A stretch of 64,000 bases of DNA from Fusarium oxysporum f. sp. lycopersici 4287 (lineage: Eukaryota > Ascomycota > Sordariomycetes > Hypocreales > Nectriaceae): positions 1,741,466-1,805,465 of the forward strand of contig NC_030992.1 of assembly GCF_000149955.1 (NCBI RefSeq). The letters are read 5' to 3'. Positions within the stretch are counted from its first letter, which is position 1, and every line of letters starts with the position of its first letter. The notes under the pieces are model-generated. The model made no database searches and was not told where the DNA came from. It saw only the letters and a program-made list of their open reading frames with translations. A program made the position numbers and the translations under genes. This document shows, in pieces, positions 35,301 to 48,700 of this stretch.

Positions 35301-37257
35301 CAAACAAATCGACAGACTGAATCCAAACAAGAACACAGGACTAAGCTGAATACGCAACAACGAATTTACATATTCGGATTCCGAAAACACTGCAAAGTTA
35401 CTGGACTGTCGAGAAGTTGGGATCGAGGGTACGAAAACGGATAACCTCACGAGTTTCGCCCAAAGCGTAGATTTGACATCCTGTAGTATCCGACGATGAA
35501 ATTCATATCTGGTGCTGCAACATCTTAATATCATAGTCAGATATCGGTACAGATCCCCTGCAGATAACATAATTGAGAAACATGATGACTCCTGCAGTGG
35601 GTCAGAGCTCTCGATCATGCCACAACGGTTGAGCTGAGGGATATCTTCGCTTTGTTAAAGACCCGACGACAGGGTGAAGTATAAGTGAATGTTGCCAAGA
35701 AAGAAGCGAGGTCTAAGGTCAGATTGCAATGCTGAATTATGATTCGCCAATTGTGATATTTGATGTAGGCCGCCAACATGAAGCCCCAGACATTAATAGC
35801 CAAAGAATAACGGGTATGGCCCTGCTGATAACATTTGTTAATTACACAGGCGAAGCTAAAAGTCGGGCACATTGAATTCGCCGTAAATGCATTTATGAGC
35901 GTTACTTCTTAATAATCGAGCCTAAACCTCGAAGATGGAGGGGCGATGGCGAGGCAAGCTTTTTCTCTTGCATCGGGAGTTTGTTGTTTCGGATTTAGGG
36001 ACGCGCGTCTGATGCAGACAATGCGTTTTCTACAGAGTCCGCCCAAGTCTGGTATGCAAACTCGTGCCACTGTTGAGACTCTGTATCATGGTTGGCCAGA
36101 GTTACACTCACTGAGCATGGATTCGGGGAAACAGGCTGTAACTATGGAGTTCGGTAGGCTATAGCATTTAACGTATAACGGACGGGCTTATGTTTGTCTG
36201 TCCTAATACTGCCGTCACGTTGTAGTTGGAGTCTTGGACCCGAAGTTGCCTCATCTCCTCGAAGCAGAATCGAGAACCTCATGAGTGGTGCGTTATAGAC
36301 TGGGTGGTTCTGCACGATGCCGTTTGTTCGTGTTCACCTGAAGCCGGTTGATGGTTTGCGGCACCTGAATTAATGGCTCAACGGGCGGCACTGGATCTAG
36401 GTCCAAATCGACTGGTTAAGACAGTGTCTGGCCAGGATCCTCAGGGGCTTCTAGCACTGCTTAGTGGATATCATGCAGGGATACTGCAAGCTTTTCCATA
36501 AGCCAGTCTTCACCCACGAGCCACAATATCAGGGGCTCATATACAGTGCGATTAATTTAACTGTTTCGCCATCGCTGAAAGAGGCAGAGTCAAGCATCAA
36601 CATCCCTGTTGCACCATCTCCTCGTGCTCCAATCGATGTCTCGCACCCACCACAAAGCAAGTGCGTGTGTGTGCCTCTACTTTGACCTGACCTCCTCCCA
36701 CCTCCCGCCGCTTCCCGCTTGTGCAGTTGATTTCGCTCCTTCATCGTTCTTTGCAACCCCAGACGATCGCATCAATTTCTCCATCGACGGCCAATACCGC
36801 CACGCATCGATTTGAACCGAATCGAATCCCGAGAGAGAAGAAGCCCGGCTTTTCTTTCTCGTATTTTCTTGTTCGATTCAATCGCCCGGTCGATTATGTC
36901 TCCTTGCGCCTCCTAACCAGCCTTCCTTTTCATCCGAGCTAGCCTCTGAACCTACACTCGTTTCTCACTCACCTCACTTCGACTATCACGGACTCGATTT
37001 TGGATATTCATCGACTTATTCTGCTCGTGCTTATATACAGGCAATCGATTACGGGAAAAAAAAACACAATCTCTCCTTCTATATCCTTCCAAGCCCTGTC
37101 GCAGATCACCATTCGAGTCAGCATATTGCCAAGCATTGTTGATAATCCACAACAACTTTCTGCCTGACTGATCATCCGAAGCGATCGGCGTACCTCAACA
37201 GCCAAACATCATATATCATCTCATTAGCTCCAAAGTCTTCTATACACAGACGTCACC
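32353..37257. other. 4.9-kb divergent intergenic region
   Basis: Lies between the starts of the chitin synthase (minus) and the OPY2-like gene (plus), so it should carry both promoters and probably long leaders. The 800 bases before 37258 are C/T-rich, as in many fungal 5' untranslated regions. The frames at 33730-34170 and 35283-35618 have no family-like features. No gene recognised. Confidence 0.45.
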
Positions 37258-38611
37258 ATGATGGAGAGGTCAGGATACCTCGTTGCCAGAAACCTGGATG
37301 AGTTGAACCATGGTAAGTCAAACAGAGAGTTGCCGACATGTTCAGTTTCACAGCCTCTAACAATCGTCCCTAGCATTCCAGCTTGTCCCTCGAAGCAAAG
37401 ACTGTGTGAAATGTGATGATGGTGCACAACTTGAATGTCCAAAGTGTGCAGATAACGAAGTCTGCCAGTTCACCGTTCCCCTCGACTGTACCATGTGTGC
37501 TACATCCTTCTGCGAAAAGGACTCGGACAATTCCAACAACAGCGGCGGCGGTGGTCCAAATGTTGGCGCTATCGTTGGTGGTGTTCTCGGTGGTATCGTG
37601 GTCATTGCTATTGCTACCTACATAGTATGGAGATTCTGTATCAAGCCGAAGCGTTCGCAGATTCCCACGTCTATATACATCGAAGACACAGACGCCATTC
37701 AGAATGAGAAGGATGCTGCCTCAAGAGGAACTCGCCCGCACTCTACACACACCGTCCACTCAATCGCATCAACAGTCCTCACACGAGCATCAAACATCAT
37801 ACAGATCGCATATATCCCTGGCGTCACAAACCGAGCGACCCCGACATCGCCAAACGTTCTTGTCCCTCCAGTCCCACCGATCCCTATGCACCATGCCGAG
37901 GCCAACCGGGGCCTAGGACACGACGATCAGCATTTCTTTGTTCCTGGCGATCTCCGAGACTCTACTTACTCGGGGCTGTCAGGCTACTCGGACCGAACAT
38001 CATACGCTCGCACCTCTTACGCACCTCGATCCAGTGTGGCTTCTACGATTTATGGAAAGCAGGCTCAGGTGCTTACACCTGCCCAGACTGGAATGCGAGC
38101 CAAGCCCACCGTTGTCAGTGTCAAGTCCGTTGGTAACAACAGCGGCGACATGGTAGCACCTCCAGTCCCGACGATTGACTTCGAGAAGTTTGGTGGCGGC
38201 AGGCCCAAGAGTGGTGCAAGTGCCTTCAGCGTCGGCTCAACGTTCCTCAACAGCGCCAACACTGCTACGCAGGCTCGTGCACAAGTGGTCAAAGTTGGAA
38301 CATTGAAGAAGGTCGACGTGGGAAGCAAGTCAGAATCAGACACATCGTCATCAACCATGGCACCATCACCGCCAACAACACCAAGCGGCCGCATTACTAG
38401 AGATTCAAGCATTACCGTTATTGAAGAGTCGCCCTCTGTAGACCAAGGTCCCTTCTCGGACCCCCCAGAGCGATCTAGTCCACAAAAATCAAACAAGGCC
38501 CCTAGCCTTGGTGCCGTTATGGAAGATTCAGTAGGCGAGGATGACAAGCCTCTGACTCTTACGCGGCGAGACAGTAGTCCTTTTGGGGACAAGCACGCGA
38601 CAAAAGAGTAA
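37258..38611 (+). CDS. OPY2: OPY2-like membrane anchor protein (HOG / MAPK pathway)
   Basis: Two exons, 37258-37312 and 37374-38611, with a 61-nt intron; 430 aa. Opy2 is a single-pass plasma-membrane protein that recruits Ste50 for osmotic and filamentous-growth MAPK signalling. A short extracellular N-terminus carries the Opy2 Cys-rich domain with eight cysteines at 29, 32, 40, 43, 49, 57, 60 and 65 (C-x2-C-x7-C-x2-C-x5-C-x7-C-x2-C-x4-C). A Gly/Asn linker and one membrane segment at about 82-107 (VGAIVGGVLGGIVVIAIAT) follow, then basic residues and a long disordered cytosolic tail. The tail has a hydrophobic box IIQIAYIPGVTNR (~165), a PPVPPIP motif and many Ser/Thr-Pro sites. There is no cleavable signal peptide, which fits a reverse signal anchor. 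Ste50 binding is inferred from the family. Confidence 0.87.
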
Positions 38612-40104
38612 CAGCTGCATCACTCTACTCTGATATAGCGCAACTTCCTCACGAATATGTCACGAATCTAGCCGAATGTTAGTCAAGGGACATGGACTAG
38701 AATCTGTCTTTTATTTATTTTCTTTATGTTATATTCACTTCACGTCAACTTTTATTGGACAGACAAACACAGAATTGTCACGGGATATGGCACCCTTTTT
38801 TATGTTTATATTCAGGATAGCGGAGAGGGACTTTGGTAACAGCTATGGCGTCTTGGAAAGAGGGCCGTGGCAACGGCTTCAGGGATGCCTGTAGGCTTCG
38901 GAAGTCTCTATGTGAATATTGAATAGAGATGATTCTATATGTTTGTGTACCCATGATGGATGCCATCCCTGATGAGCCCTCAACCTGCTGCGACACCTGG
39001 AATATGCCCTGTAGTACCTTGTCATGGGAGACATAAAGGATGCAGAAATTTATCCCGTCGCCTGTCTCTATACACTGCGAATGATTGTAGAGACAGGAGC
39101 ATTGATGCCTGCGCAGGAATCAAGACACAATGGGAACATGCCGAGACTGGTTATCATTGTCACATGGTGCCCCATGCTCGGTAGCTTGGGTGCCTTACTT
39201 AGTGATAATGAGATCCATAGTCTGCAATCCAAGTAGGACCAGACCTGGGATGAGAGGTATTGTAGGTCATTCGTTAATTCTTTTCTTTCCCAGCACCTTG
39301 GACTTTCAGGTTTTGTCGGTACTATTACGTTAAGCATGGATTTTGTCACACCTGACATATGTGAAAGCCGGCCTTTCCCCTCACAATCTGGAGGCTATTG
39401 CCCGAAGATCGTCGTGCCTAGACTGTCGATCTCGTGAGGTTATCACCATGACTCGGCCGATAGACAGCGCTGCCTATTGGTCACTGAATTAATCATCTTT
39501 ATTGCAACCATTACATCGCAACTCGCTGAAGAGAAAACGCCAATTCGATTGACACCGTGGTCCATATCAAATTTTGCAGGCTTCTCAAGGATTATACGAG
39601 GGGAATATTGGTCGCTTGGTGAAACGTGCTAGAGTGAAAGGGAGAGTTTCATAGCGGAATGGGTCTTTGGCGTAGTTGTTTTAAGTCCTTTTCGACATGT
39701 TTATTGGAGAAGAGTTTCGAAACATCTGGTTCAACTGACTAGTTGACCTACGATCTTTACCGTCATTCTGTCGCGAAACAATGCCCTTGTACATGAATGA
39801 ATACCTATCACATCTGGGTAGCCCTTCAGCCCATAAACTTACATCTTCAAGGCGAATACATCGTGTCCTTACCGTAACACAATTGTACCCCAGGGATTAG
39901 AGTGAAATAGGTGTTGCGAATGCGGGTGTATCCATAACTCTGGATATCTAGTTCAAAGCCAACATGTTGATCTTTTGGTCGAGACTGGTTAGCAGAGTTG
40001 GCCGAGATTATCGGCATCCTTAGATCCGGCAATGTCTCTTGACATGACTTGTGAGGTGGTCGAGTTTGCTCCAGGAGCTTGTCATGAATGCCAATGCTAT
40101 TGTA

Positions 40105-40120
40105 GGTAGGTAAGGTATTG
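40105..40120. repeat. 16-base word shared with 45703-45718
   Basis: GGTAGGTAAGGTATTG occurs here and again exactly at 45703-45718, both in gene-free DNA. Confidence 0.85.
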
Positions 40121-40697
40121 ATAAGTTTGTCACTGCGTGGTACATGCCCTACTACTCGCCCAAGTTCAGTGTCAATACATGAGTCTTGAACCACGCCGTC
40201 TCTCTTCTGTCTCCTACAGGGCTTCTCCTTGGTCTTATTCTGCCTCTTCTCTCAACCCTAGCTTCGGAATTTCTCATCCCCTGTTCCCCGAACACGTTAC
40301 GTTTGATGGGTTTCTTCACCCTCCACTTCCCTTAGGTTGATTCCTTTGGATGGCTGACCTTCCCCTTCCGTGCATATCCCCAGCATCCATCCATTAACTT
40401 GAACTGCCCGTCACAGTTGAGTCCTTTTCACAAGCAATTAACTATGTGTGTACACTGCTTGCCAAGTAATAGAAACAAGTACAGTCATAATATGCCGGAT
40501 GTAACTGCCACTCGCTCCCTTTCGCTCAGGGTCATCTTAAACGCCCGCTGCTAGTCTGCTGTAGCCTCCGGCTATGACGCCTGTCTGTATTCTGGTCCTC
40601 GTCCGCCTCTACGCCGCCTCTGCCAGACCCCGACACGGGACGGCTTGCAGGTACCCAATGGCTTCGGGGAGCAGTCTATCCGACGTGTCTATAGTAT

Positions 40698-40722
40698 CCA
40701 TACATACAGACATACATACATA
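40698..40722. repeat. CATA microsatellite
   Basis: Imperfect CATA tetramers interrupted once by CAGA, ending in TAGGTAGTAGG. Confidence 0.8.
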
Positions 40723-42905
40723 GGTAGTAGGTGATTTGCAAAAAAGAACGCAATACATAGCTTCTCCTATCCTAATGTAGCGCCATAAGCTTCCCTGGGT
40801 TAGACCAGACACGATGCTACTGTGGCTCACTTCCAAGGATGAGTCCTAGTCATGGATCTTAATCCGAAGCCCCTGCGCAATTCTTCGAGAAAACGAGGCC
40901 GGTAGTATCGGCATAGGCTTAACCACATGGAAACTTTGTTCGGCACTTGTCCTGTCACTGTGAAAGCCTAGAGCTCTACCATCGGAATTCTTGTGGGTGA
41001 ATGACTAGCCGTCTATATTAGCAACAAAGGGACCATGTTCAGTAATCCCAGCCCTAAATTCGATATCAAGTTGATGTCATGGATGTTGGGTTTACTTTAT
41101 CATCATTAGCCATTACTTCCAGCTAGGTCCGTATCAACCACGACGTTGATGCTTCCATAACAAAATGTGAAGCGCCACTGCGATAACATCCGCAATGGGT
41201 ATAAACATACGCGGCACGCAGTCCATCTTTCAAATGACCTGTTCTACAGTGCACCAGGTAGTATGTAACCGAGCTGTTGATCACTAGCTGCATATAAAGC
41301 CCTTCTTTCTTTTTCTATATCACGCTTTACTCTTTGGCGTCGTTGAGAAGTGTCATGGTTCATGACAATTACGTGGGGTGAATGATTTGATAACTATCAC
41401 ATAACCCGGGAAGCGTGGGAGTGTATACAATGGCCATCCTCCAGCCAAGGACAGTAAGTGATGAGCTACTGTAGCTGCTCGTAAACAGAAGTATTCCACA
41501 GCGTCTCCATCGCTGATGGGGAACCTTTGTGGTTGAACATCTACTTGTAGCGTAGTGCGAACTCGTCCATTTTCAACTGCAACAACACCCCATTCATATC
41601 ACCCACCCACGTTTGCACACTAGCAAACCCCACCAATTTCGCTATCAAGATCGATCTTTACTTTACTGGATTTCTGTCTTCATTCAGGTCGTCGTAGGGC
41701 TATGCCGCGTGTGTTGCAAGAATTTTTGAAGCAAAGTCAGAACAACAACAGGGAGTAGCCTTTGGTATAATGGCGATAGATGAGATAGCATCTCCGATCA
41801 GCTCTGTGCTTCCTAAGCATCAAGGCTCGCATTTAAAGTCCACCGGCAGGGAACATGGTTCCGAGTCCTGCTCGATAGATGCCAAGGTACGCCGATGCTA
41901 ACGGGGCTAACACCGTTTTCATGCCCTTGGTGAGTGAGCCAACATGACACAAGACACCAAAGGGAGGGGAAATCGGCCGTTGCATCTTTGTTGGGTCCCT
42001 TTTTTTCCCCTTAGAACAAACATCTAGTACCTTTCTGACGGGGTCCTAGTCCGGGCCAGGCTATCAGAAGGAGCTCGGGTTTTGCGAATATCACCTGTTC
42101 GTGATAGTGACGTGACTGCCACTACTAGTCTTTGCTTAAACAAATGTAGATTACTCACTGTATACGACTCAAAATTTCATGAGGTTAGACACTGCGTCGG
42201 AATGACTCGGGAAATCATCCAAAGGCAAGTTGAAAGTAAAAAAAAACATGACCCGAGATGCGAATCAGGATTGATGGACATTCTTTTATCGCTGCTCTAT
42301 TCTGTAGTGGGTTGATTGATGTTGGGAATTTCCAACCCCATACCAAGATATTATCTCCGAAAAGTTGACGATTAACCCGAAATCATATGTAAATGGAAAC
42401 CCTCGATTAAGTAGTGGAGATGTTTCCGCACGGATGTGAGAGCCAGCTGATAGGTTGCTGGTTGCAGAGGAATGCCATTCAAATTTTGGTCGTAAATTTG
42501 CAAAACAAATAGTAGTATAAATGTCAACAGATAACCTAGCGCCCCAAGAATATGCCTCTTTTTGTTCGTACGCCGTGCGCCGGTGCGGAACTGCTTCTGC
42601 TTCTGCTTTGGTTCGTCATTCGATGCTGCGTCGTCATGTCGCCCTGCTTGTTGGGCAATTGGCCATCTAGAAATCGCAGAAAAGTAATAAAGCCCGTCTC
42701 TGATCTTATCTTCTCCATACTTCCCACGGTATCTCACCAATCATCTTCAAATCATTGGGCATATCCTCTGTCAAGAGAGATGAGGGATCGCCTCATGCGT
42801 ATTTCTTGACGTTGGCCTGTTGTCGTTGGCGAATCGGTCTACTCGTTCGCCTCATTTTCCTCCTCTTAACTGATAGATTTCCAATCCGTAATGGGACGTA
42901 TCCAC

Positions 42906-43679
42906 TCATAATACCACACACTTGGACTTGCTTCGGTCCTTGTTCCTATTTCTGTGTCTTTCGTCTCGATCGCCGCCCCTCGCATCTCCGTTGCCTGTTC
43001 GCGTCCGACCGCTCGATCTTTCCGAGGGGCGTGAGGCTTGTTGTCGTTGACGACGTAGGATCCTAACAACGTCGTAAAACGCCTTTTCAACGTTGATGCA
43101 ATTTTTGGCCGAAGCTTCTACAAACTCGCAGCCGAGCTCACGGGCGAGAGCATGACCTTCTTGCGTTGAGACCTCTCTCTCAGTGACTCGGTCGCTCTTG
43201 TTACCGACAAGCATAATGGGCACGGGCAACTGCGGGTTTGCAGCGGAGATAGGAGACCCGGGATAAGACGGCGACGAAGCGCACGATTCTTTGACTCGTT
43301 GGATCTGATGGTGAAATCGTTTGATGCGAGTGAAGGAGGATCGTGATGAGATGCTGTAAACAAGAACGAAGCCTTCGCCATCACGGATCCATTGATCCCG
43401 TAGTGCCGTATATTCCTCCTGCCCAGCGGTATCGAGTACTTCGAGCATGCAAGGTTGGCTATCGATGACAACCTGCTTTCGGTATGAATCCTCGATCGTG
43501 GGGTCGTACTGTTACAAAAATGTTAACTCAATGTCACAAATAAAGCGGAAACAAAACTGCCATGTCTAACTTACAGTCTCAACAAAGTGCTGCAAACATA
43601 GCTGAATGGTAAGAGCTGTCTTTCCCACACCACCATCTCCCAGAACCACCAACTTGTATAGCACCATTCGGCCAGCCAT
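42906..43679 (-). CDS. RAS2: Ras-family small GTPase RAS2
   Basis: Two exons, 43679-43575 and 43508-42906, with a 66-nt intron; 235 aa. It is the second Ras of filamentous ascomycetes (Neurospora ras-2, Fusarium RAS2), a membrane-bound GTP switch upstream of MAPK and cAMP signalling, controlling hyphal growth and development. All nucleotide motifs are intact: G1 GDGGVGKT at 14-21, effector YDPTIEDSY at 36-44, DTAGQE at 61-66, NKSD, and SAK. A Ser/Pro-rich insert ([10 protein letters not shown]) between the G3 and G4 regions is typical of the RAS2 group. The tail is Arg/Lys-rich and ends in the CAAX box CVVL; the final Leu predicts geranylgeranylation, and there is no second Cys for palmitoylation. 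The upstream DNA is C/T-rich on the coding strand. Confidence 0.95.
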
Positions 43680-44174
43680 GATGATGGCGACGTCGAGTAA
43701 ATCGACAAACGGTAGAGTCGATAAAAGAGGAGAGAGATTGGGTCTCGCAGGAGAGAAACACGAACCAAGCGACCGACGGACCGGAGAGGGGGAGGGTGGA
43801 GAAAAGAGGGGGTGGTCGGTAATGAGGCTCACAAGATGCAGTGTCGATATATCCAAGGTGGTTGGAGGTTGTGAGGTCGAGGTCGTCTTCACGGGTAGTA
43901 AAACAGAGGCGAAGGTGAGAGACGGAGGAGGGGGTGGCTTGATGGAGCAAAGAGCTGTGACCAAGCGAAAGCGGCGGCAGTGGCAGTACCAGTAGCAGCA
44001 CCAGAAAACGTAATGGAGGCAGGTAGGTACGGATGCTGTACTCTAGGTAGGTATGTGCTGACTTGTAGCGGCGGCGGCGGCGGTGGGCGTCAAGGCGTCA
44101 AAACGAGGGAGCTGGGAGGGCGGTGGGGGTCGACGGCAGTGCAAGGCAAATCAATGCGTAGCGATGAATGCAAG

Positions 44175-44584
44175 NNNNNNNNNNNNNNNNNNNNNNNNNN
44201 NNNNNNNNNNNNNNNNNNNNNNNNNNNNNNNNNNNNNNNNNNNNNNNNNNNNNNNNNNNNNNNNNNNNNNNNNNNNNNNNNNNNNNNNNNNNNNNNNNNN
44301 NNNNNNNNNNNNNNNNNNNNNNNNNNNNNNNNNNNNNNNNNNNNNNNNNNNNNNNNNNNNNNNNNNNNNNNNNNNNNNNNNNNNNNNNNNNNNNNNNNNN
44401 NNNNNNNNNNNNNNNNNNNNNNNNNNNNNNNNNNNNNNNNNNNNNNNNNNNNNNNNNNNNNNNNNNNNNNNNNNNNNNNNNNNNNNNNNNNNNNNNNNNN
44501 NNNNNNNNNNNNNNNNNNNNNNNNNNNNNNNNNNNNNNNNNNNNNNNNNNNNNNNNNNNNNNNNNNNNNNNNNNNNNNNNNNNN
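44175..44584. other. Assembly gap (410 N) upstream of RAS2
   Basis: The run of N starts about 500 bases before the RAS2 ATG. The same 12-mer TAGGTAGGTATG lies 120 bases left of it (44044-44055) and directly at its right edge (44585-44596). Confidence 0.98.
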
Positions 44585-44765
44585 TAGGTAGGTATGGAAG
44601 GTGAGTTACTGGACTGAAGGACAAATGGAGGAAGTTGGCTTGCTCTTGCACATTGGGCTTTGAATTGGGATTGGGAGAAGACAGCCCAGCCCAGCCCACC
44701 TTCCAGTCAAGCTTAGGTGGAGAACCATTTTTTTTTTTTTCCCTCTTGCCTTTTTCCTTCTCTCT

Positions 44766-44806
44766 CCCTCTCCCAACCTTACCCATCCCTCTCCCAACCT
44801 TACCCA
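44766..44806. repeat. 21-bp tandem duplication
   Basis: CCCTCTCCCAACCTTACCCA is repeated twice with a 21-base period (44766-44786 and 44787-44806) at the end of a pyrimidine-rich tract. Confidence 0.9.
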
Positions 44807-45702
44807 AATGCTTGAACATACTGTAGTGGTACTTTCACTCAGTGCTAGCAGGCCCTTGAAGGTGGGCGCCCTGGACTCCCAGGTTGCAATCGAGGCGGGG
44901 GCGCCAGGTTTTACCAAATACCTGGGTGAGAGGTATCCATGCGATGGAGACGCGGCAGCGGTACTCTCTTCCTAGGACCCAGAGGAGAGGCTAGAGGTCC
45001 TTGGAGGGGTTCTCTAGGTTCCCTAAGGGGGGATCAGCAACCAGACAAGCCACTTCACCGTGCAGACGGTCTGGTACCTTGCGTAGAGGATTTACATTGA
45101 CCAGAGGTACTCCCTTTTAGACTGTGCACGTTTACGGATAAACCTACCTAGCGTGGATGGGGAATGCAGAAGCACACCTAAGATCAAAGATGCCTAACTA
45201 ACTATCTCATTACTCCAGTCTAATCCCGTAGTTCAATTGCTACATAACCCGTCACGGACAGCAGAATAGGGGATTCGTCGCCGTGGATCAATTGACGAGA
45301 AAATCCCCTACAGACAGGCAGCTTAGCGAATACCACGAGCTACCCAAGTCCCACGAAATGGAGCTGCCCTGGCCATTCATGGGTAGGATATCGGTTCGGT
45401 GGGTGCCCCGAGAAATGGGAGAGCGAGGGTGCTGTGCTAGGCTCCTGATAGGCGAGGGATGAAGCCGGAATGGTGAAGCGGTGGACGAGGGGCATGCCCT
45501 GGTCACAAAACTCGCTGTTGAGCGTCTCCATTTCCCTCACCTTGTGGTGTTTATACCCATCACACCCAGAAGTATGCATTCTCTTGCGTGCCGTATCCTT
45601 CGATTGTTGAAAAGCTGTAGCATGAAAGCGCCTGGGACTTGCAACAACGTGGTTTCTTGGTCATGCTTAAACTCAAGGATGTTCGGAACTCAAACCCAGA
45701 TG

Positions 45703-45718
45703 GGTAGGTAAGGTATTG
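45703..45718. repeat. 16-base word shared with 40105-40120
   Basis: Second exact copy of GGTAGGTAAGGTATTG; flanks differ from those of the first copy. Confidence 0.85.
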
Positions 45719-48700
45719 TCGATTTATCCAAGTAAGGTACCTATCAATCCGGGCCGTTTTAGGTTGTATGAAAGACTTGTCCTGCCTTCTGCCAGGTACA
45801 TGATTGAGTGCCACCTTCGTCAGTGATGTGACTTCTGTTGTGGCTATTATTTGGAGTTAACAGCACATACTAATAGGTGGTTATTCATCGGCGGGCACCC
45901 GGGAGCCCGGGTCACGGCTCGGTTGTGTCGCGGCGGGCGGAGGACTCGACCGGATCTAGGCAACTTTACCAGGTTTGGTCTTGGTCCGTTGCTCGTACTG
46001 TAGGAATGGAGTGAATTGGAAGAGTCTTCCGTGCTGCTCTGTGGTGTTGCTGGGTTGTGACAGTAGCTTAGCTGAAAGAACCAACATGAACTTGGCCTGG
46101 CTAGGACAAGAAACACGCGTTGCCTGTCTGTGCCTTTAGTGGTTTGAGTGGGGAATGAAAAGATTTGTTGTCACTGTCGTAATTCTACTGAAGTCTTTTG
46201 CAAGCTCAGTGTGTCTGGTGTAGATGGTTTGGCAATGCACTTTTTCTGTTGGAACCTCCACCTGAGATTTTGTGACGAAGGATTTGATTGATCGCATATG
46301 TTGCATATAGTCGTATCTATCGGCCGCCATTTAGTGATCAATCGAGAAGTAAAGCTGGAAACAGTTTCCCGGACTGCCTTCTCTTTTCACAATGGCTTCA
46401 TATTATTCCTTTCTTCCATTTCTCGTTTGTTCTGTTTCTCAAATCAGCATCCTTGTTCTTGTGTAGTCGTCTGCATGCTGCTGCAGCCCAGCCCACACAC
46501 AGGCCAAGCGGTCGCAGGACGGACAAGTGGTGTGGTTGTGTTCAGAGGGACAGGGTCCTTGTCTCCCCGGGAAGTCCAGTCCCATGGAGGCATAGTCGTA
46601 TTTTAAAGAGGACCAGCCTTGGAGAAAAGGTGGTGGCCTGTGCGGAAGCCGCTCCCAGCTCCCAGCTCCCAGCATCCATCAAAGCTCACGTTTCTTTCCA
46701 GGGAGCTCTTCCATGGATACAAAACTGAGAAAATTACCTACCTACTCCGTACCACCTAATTAATACCTGCTGTTCCCGACAAGAAACCTACCTTACCTAG
46801 GGAAGCTTCTGTATACCGAAAACGGTACATTTCCTTCGTTTTCAAATAGACATGCTCTCTGCCAGCCAAAATAGACATATTACAACTCCACTAATCGCCC
46901 AGCCATGCCCTGAGAGAAACAAGCATCGCCTAAGCACCAAGCTCCATGCATTTCCAGAGCCGCGCTTGTCGACCTCCCAGTGACAAGTGACCGGCATTGA
47001 TCACTCATGGGTCGTCTTGGATCCAATCCTTTCCTTTCGGGTTCTTTCAAGGGACCCGGCGCTACTGTACGGAGTGCTAGGACGGGATTCCACACTCCTA
47101 CAAGGCACGGCACAGTAAGTAACGTCTTTGGCTGTTGTGCGTTACGTCCCGTCTGCTCTGGGGTATCTCGACCCCTGTCACTTGCTGATCTCACTCATCG
47201 GCGAGCTTTTGATTCTCCACCAAAGTTTTGACATTGGAGGGACAGAGGAAAGAGAGGAGGTTGAATTTGGAGAGTCGAGCTGGTTGGGCACCAGACGAGT
47301 GGACCAGCCTCGGGAGGGGACAAGATGGAATCAGATTTCTTGTGCTGAAAGAATTAATGAGAGCGTTTCAGCGATTTCAGTTGTCACATAGGCTTGTCAA
47401 TATCAAATAAATTACAGGATCCAAAAATCTAGACCAGACTGGCCGACCGAGTCCTCAATGCGTCAAAACCAACACCAAGAACGTTACCATCGTTTCTTTG
47501 CTTTTTATTACTTCCCGCTAACGATGTCCGCGGCTTTAAGACACGGCAAAACTCATTACTTGCTTTTGTGGCTTTTGGCGATAGCATCAACATCATGTTT
47601 TCCACTGTTGGGATGGAAAACGAGCAAGCAGACAAGCAACAAATCCCTTCACTAAAAATCAAAATTTTCCCAATACTCTGCATCCTCTTGGCATCAGCTA
47701 ATCAGTCCACCACGTAATCTTCCAATCTTCCGAAACACGACTGCCTGCCATTCTAGAGAAGCATGCCCATGTCAAATGCTACATGCATGGGGATTGATAT
47801 TTCACCCGTCTCGGTATTCCATAGAGACCCTGCTTTTTTTTGTTACCGGACTCGCATGCTTGACACAGACGAAGACAAGCTTCGGGCTACAGCCTACCTG
47901 TGCATACGATCACCAGCCACTCAATCAAATACGTGACTTGATGGATAGATCCATTCGAGTCTGGACACCCGATGCTAACACGAGGATCGAGAAACGGCGG
48001 CGCCACTTATGGTCTCTGGGAATTTAAGCGTCCGCGGGACCAGCGTTTATCTTACCTCGTCACGCCAGTCAGGGACCCCGTTCGTGTTCAGTTTTCACAC
48101 AAGGGACAACTAAGGTAAGTTCACTGCTTGCATGGCATGGCAGCTGGGACATTCAGGGGCTGATGAGCCTCAGCGACCTCCAAAGACATGATGCTTGTTC
48201 CGTTGCCTCGGAACGAGCCCGTCTCCTCTCGGAAGTGATATCTGCATTCGCCTTACAGTATCAATCTCACTGCATCGTCCTGAACGGGAATGCGAGAGTA
48301 TGCCACGATAACATGGTGCTCTATATCACGCTAAGGTTCGTCAGAGTTGCACAGACAATGAAGGCAGCATTTGGGTCAAAGTTTTGCCACTATTGAACTT
48401 CTCTCAACGTGGTCAACGTTCAATTGAACAATAACACGACTGGATTGGCTATATACTACTGTACTATGTAGGTGCGCCAAACACTCCATCGAGACCAACC
48501 TACCCCACACCCTAAACGTGCCAGCCGAAAGCTATCGTGAACGTCTCGATAGCTACCATAGTAGGTAGCTCACCAATTCCAGTTCAGAGGCCCATATTAC
48601 AAAGTCAATAGGGTCAGAAAAGAAAAGAAAAGAACACTGAAACTTATTTCCAGACATGTCAGATCTCATGTTTCGAGCAGGACTCTGTGGCTACTTCTTG

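Larger units (their letters stand above)
38612..42905. other. 4.3-kb convergent intergenic region
   Basis: Between the 3' ends of OPY2 and RAS2. It holds a CATA microsatellite (40698-40722) and one copy of a 16-base word repeated at 45703. Only short, unsupported frames are present. For two converging 3' ends it is unusually long. Confidence 0.45.

Noticed and set aside
44151..44819. Long frames running through the second N gap
   Set aside because: Most of their length is N; the visible part is a 21-bp tandem repeat, not protein-like.
46288..46728. 146-codon plus-strand frame upstream of RAS2
   Set aside because: Composition follows the local C/T-rich DNA and no family resemblance is seen.
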